From Candidatus Zixiibacteriota bacterium (lineage in GTDB: Bacteria > Zixibacteria > MSB-5A5 > JAABVY01 > JAHJOQ01): a stretch of DNA of 44,400 bases. The notes under the pieces are model-generated. The model saw nothing but the letters and a program-made list of their open reading frames with translations. It did no database searches and had not been told where the DNA came from. The stretch lies in NCBI GenBank assembly GCA_020053015.1, contig JAGVNY010000036.1, forward strand, positions 1 through 44,400, written 5' to 3'. Positions 41,992 to 44,400 of the stretch are shown here, in pieces; position 1 is the first letter of the stretch, and every line of letters begins with the position of its first letter. Made by a program: the position numbers and the translations under genes.

Positions 41992-44400
41992 ATGGGACGA
42001 GTGAAGAAGCAGAGGCGTGTAATCAAGCGACGAACTCGCGCGGTACGCACTTCGGGAATCCAGAAGGTAACCCGCGACGTCGGCAACGAGTCACTCATTG
42101 AGTCGGCTGAGCTCTTGCTGAGCAAGGGCGACAATGAGAAGGCAGAGCAGGCTGTTGCGCTCCTCCTGACCGCGGATACTGCTGAGAACGACAGCGCTGC
42201 GTTTCTGCGTGCATCCCGTATAAGCGCATTCGCGGCTGCGCACAGAAAGGACTTCGAGCGGGCGAAGACGATCGCGCTCAAAGCGCTGGCAGTTGACAGC
42301 GAGCTGCTCGACTTCTACTATGTGCTGGTTTACGTATTCACGCGGATGGAAGACTACACTCTCGTGAATCTGTACGGTCAAAAGTATATGGATATTCACT
42401 CGAGGATTCTACCCGCCGAGTCGTCGCGGCAGCCATTTGCTGGCACCTATGACAAATCCCATGAAATTGCGAATAACATGGGCGTCGGCCTGCGCGAGCA
42501 GGGGAATCTGCAAGATGCTGTTGAGCAGTTCGAACGCGCTATAAGGCTGAAACCAGATTACACAGCGGGTTACATCAACCTCGCCCGATTAGCACAGCAC
42601 ACAGGCCAGCTCACAGAAGCTCGAGACATTCTCGATAGGGGGATCCGAATGGGCGCTGGAGCCCAGGAACTGAAGATGCTTCGAGAAGCGATGGCCGATA
42701 CGCGACCTCGCGTATCGTTGTGCATGATTGTCAAGAACGAGGAGGAGAACTTATCACGCGCGCTTGAGAGCGTCAAAGATGTTGTGGACGAAATGATCGT
42801 TGTCGATACAGGGTCTACCGACAGAACGATCGACATCGCCAAACGATTTGGCGCCAAGGTGTATCACCACAAGTGGGAGAAGAACTTCTCCAAGGCACGA
42901 AATGAGTCCATCAGCTACGCGACGGGTGAGTGGATATTCATACTTGACGCCGACGAAGAGCTGCTGCGCGACGACGTGCCGTTCCTCAAGGATATCCTCG
43001 CACGCGCGGAGGAGAACGCGATCTCGGTCTCCGTATTCAACGTGGCGGAGAACGATGCTCATGCTTCGTTCCTCCCGTCAATCAGGTTCTTCAGACGAAC
43101 TCTCGGCGCCTACTATGACGGTATAGTCCACAATCAGCTCAAGTTCGATGAGGAACACAATGTCATACTCAGAGCAGGCGTGCGAATCAATCATTACGGG
43201 TACGCGTTGTCTCCCGAGAAAATGAAAGCCAAGATTGAGAGATCGAAGGAACTCTTGCTCAAACAGCTCGAGGAAAACCCGAACGATCCATTTGCGAACA
43301 TGAACATTGCCCAGATCTACCGCGGGGAAAGCGCGCAGCCATCCCCGGATCTGTGCGGCAGAATCATCTACCATGCTCAAAAAGTGATCGATAACACCGG
43401 ACTCACGCAAGAAGCGAAGGTCCATTTGCGATTGATGGCCCTGCATCAGATGGCTTCGGCTTACTTCTTTATGGAGGAATTTGGCAGGGTCCGGGACTTG
43501 TGCATGGAAGCTATTGGGATCAAGCCCGACTATCTGGACCCAATCATAACGCTCGGTTACGTGGCGACAAGAAAGGCCGAGTGGGAAGAGGCCAAGAAAT
43601 GGTACCAGCGCTACCTTGAAGCAAAGAGAAACTTCAAGGACTACGAAGAGACCGACTCCATAATCTTGTTGAACTATCAAAGTGAGCGGAACGCCCATTA
43701 TGGACTCGGACAAGCGTGTGAGAATCTTGATCAGACGGTCGAGGCCATCCGATGGTACGAGAGTGCCGTGGAAGACGGCGAAAGATATCTGGATACGTTT
43801 CTTAGGTTGTCTGAGCTCTTCTACAATCAGGATGAATACTCGAAAGCAATAGACTACGCCGAGAAGCATCTATCCGCGGAGCCCTCGGCGTGGCCAGCGC
43901 ATTACATCGCAGGTGAGAGCTATCGGCTGAGCGGCAACTACGACTCGGCCATTGTGCATCTGCAGGAAGCTGCCAACATCTGCGAGGGAAGTCAGGAAAC
44001 GATCTACGCACTCGCAAGAGCGTTGTTTGAGGCGGGCAGACTTGATGAAGCAGACAGATGTGCGGATGTGCTCATCGCAAAGTTCCCTGACTTCGATCAT
44101 GCATTCAGAGTGGTTGCGGACATCAAGTACTCGATTTCCCGCTTCGATCTGGCGGCTCGCTATTACGAGAAGTGGACTGTGATATGTCCCAACGACGAAG
44201 AAGTATGGAACAACCTCGGCAACTCCTATTTCAAGCTGGGTCGATTCGAAGAGGCCGAACAGCGTTACAGGCGGGCGCTGTTTCTTTCGCCCGGCATGGC
44301 TGTAGCCGCAAGAAACCTGGGGATCAGCCTTGCGAAGATCGATCGAACGAGCGAGGCCGCGAGCGTGCTTTCATCGTTCCTGGAGCTGTCGCCTGACGAC
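41992..44400 (+). CDS. TPR-GT2-TPR protein (partial, open at right edge)
   Basis: This frame is not in the ORF track because it has no stop within the window. Translating from ATG 41992 gives 803 uninterrupted codons. After a very basic tail-like start (VKKQRRVIKRRTR) come TPR repeats (about 30-235), then a GT2 domain with VSLCMIVKNEE, VVDTGSTDRT and ILDADEE (about 242-330, Asp-x-Asp metal site), a middle region with NPNDPFANMNIAQIY, and further TPRs (about 490-803, still repeating at the edge). It is the familiar TPR-GT2 layout of protein glycosyltransferases. It follows the SDR gene by 15 bp. Confidence 0.88.
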   Translation, partial: MGRVKKQRRVIKRRTRAVRTSGIQKVTRDVGNESLIESAELLLSKGDNEKAEQAVALLLTADTAENDSAAFLRASRISAFAAAHRKDFERAKTIALKALAVDSELLDFYYVLVYVFTRMEDYTLVNLYGQKYMDIHSRILPAESSRQPFAGTYDKSHEIANNMGVGLREQGNLQDAVEQFERAIRLKPDYTAGYINLARLAQHTGQLTEARDILDRGIRMGAGAQELKMLREAMADTRPRVSLCMIVKNEEENLSRALESVKDVVDEMIVVDTGSTDRTIDIAKRFGAKVYHHKWEKNFSKARNESISYATGEWIFILDADEELLRDDVPFLKDILARAEENAISVSVFNVAENDAHASFLPSIRFFRRTLGAYYDGIVHNQLKFDEEHNVILRAGVRINHYGYALSPEKMKAKIERSKELLLKQLEENPNDPFANMNIAQIYRGESAQPSPDLCGRIIYHAQKVIDNTGLTQEAKVHLRLMALHQMASAYFFMEEFGRVRDLCMEAIGIKPDYLDPIITLGYVATRKAEWEEAKKWYQRYLEAKRNFKDYEETDSIILLNYQSERNAHYGLGQACENLDQTVEAIRWYESAVEDGERYLDTFLRLSELFYNQDEYSKAIDYAEKHLSAEPSAWPAHYIAGESYRLSGNYDSAIVHLQEAANICEGSQETIYALARALFEAGRLDEADRCADVLIAKFPDFDHAFRVVADIKYSISRFDLAARYYEKWTVICPNDEEVWNNLGNSYFKLGRFEEAEQRYRRALFLSPGMAVAARNLGISLAKIDRTSEAASVLSSFLELSPDD

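Overview
The window (about half G+C by eye) reads as chromosome from a flagellated, diderm bacterium of an uncultivated-type lineage. FlgH and FlgI (L- and P-ring proteins) and several lipoprotein or secreted-protein signal sequences point to an outer membrane. The alternative GlmU-like protein, DUF1573, DUF6754, the subtilase-associated secreted fragment and the short GTAGGTC-ended palindromic repeats are what I would expect from FCB-type candidate phyla such as Zixibacteria. That placement is inference from remembered family distribution, not a search.

Layout. (1) 1-3509: the start of a lipoprotein gene leaving on the minus strand, then a tight plus-strand run of four membrane proteins (Fn3 plus DUF6754 and three unrecognised) ending in a 46-aa zinc ribbon absent from the ORF track. 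(2) 3537-5827: a DUF72 protein, a D-Ala-D-Ala carboxypeptidase-type protein, a coiled-coil protein and tRNA-Phe. (3) 5945-7769: a two-gene minus-strand secreted-protein operon, its second gene cut short by a 100-bp palindromic element, with two more paired-hairpin repeats in the upstream leader. (4) 8085-10374: a CBS-domain protein, an SLC13-like transporter and tRNA-Thr. (5) 10573-19435, minus strand: a GAF-rich histidine kinase and NarL-type regulator with a terminator, a DUF1573 protein, a CDF metal transporter coupled to a cysteine-synthase-like enzyme, a periplasmic TPR protein, and purD-purE. (6) 19730-24590: a cysteine-rich small protein, a GlmU-like protein, a GalT-like transferase and a polytopic glycosyltransferase with C-terminal repeats.

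(7) 24879-34462: a flagellar rod-ring-hook operon in the order flgF, flgG, flgA, flgH, flgI, flgJ, flgN, flgK, csrA, flgL, fliW. Unusual points are csrA between flgK and flgL with a long charged tail, an FlgJ whose muralytic domain is SLT-type, an FlgL about twice normal size with inserted repeats, no flgM, and a pair of CsrA-like GGA motifs 17 nt apart over the flgK start.

(8) 34682-44400: a same-strand block of glycosyltransferases: a 1146-aa TPR protein with three glycosyltransferase-like modules, a methyltransferase fused to a GT9-like domain, a small DUF4254-like protein, a GT2, an SDR sugar epimerase/dehydratase, and a TPR-GT2 protein still open at the window end. Directly behind flgL-fliW, it is best read as a candidate flagellin or surface glycosylation locus. 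Together with the CsrA/FliW arrangement it is the most interesting part of the window.
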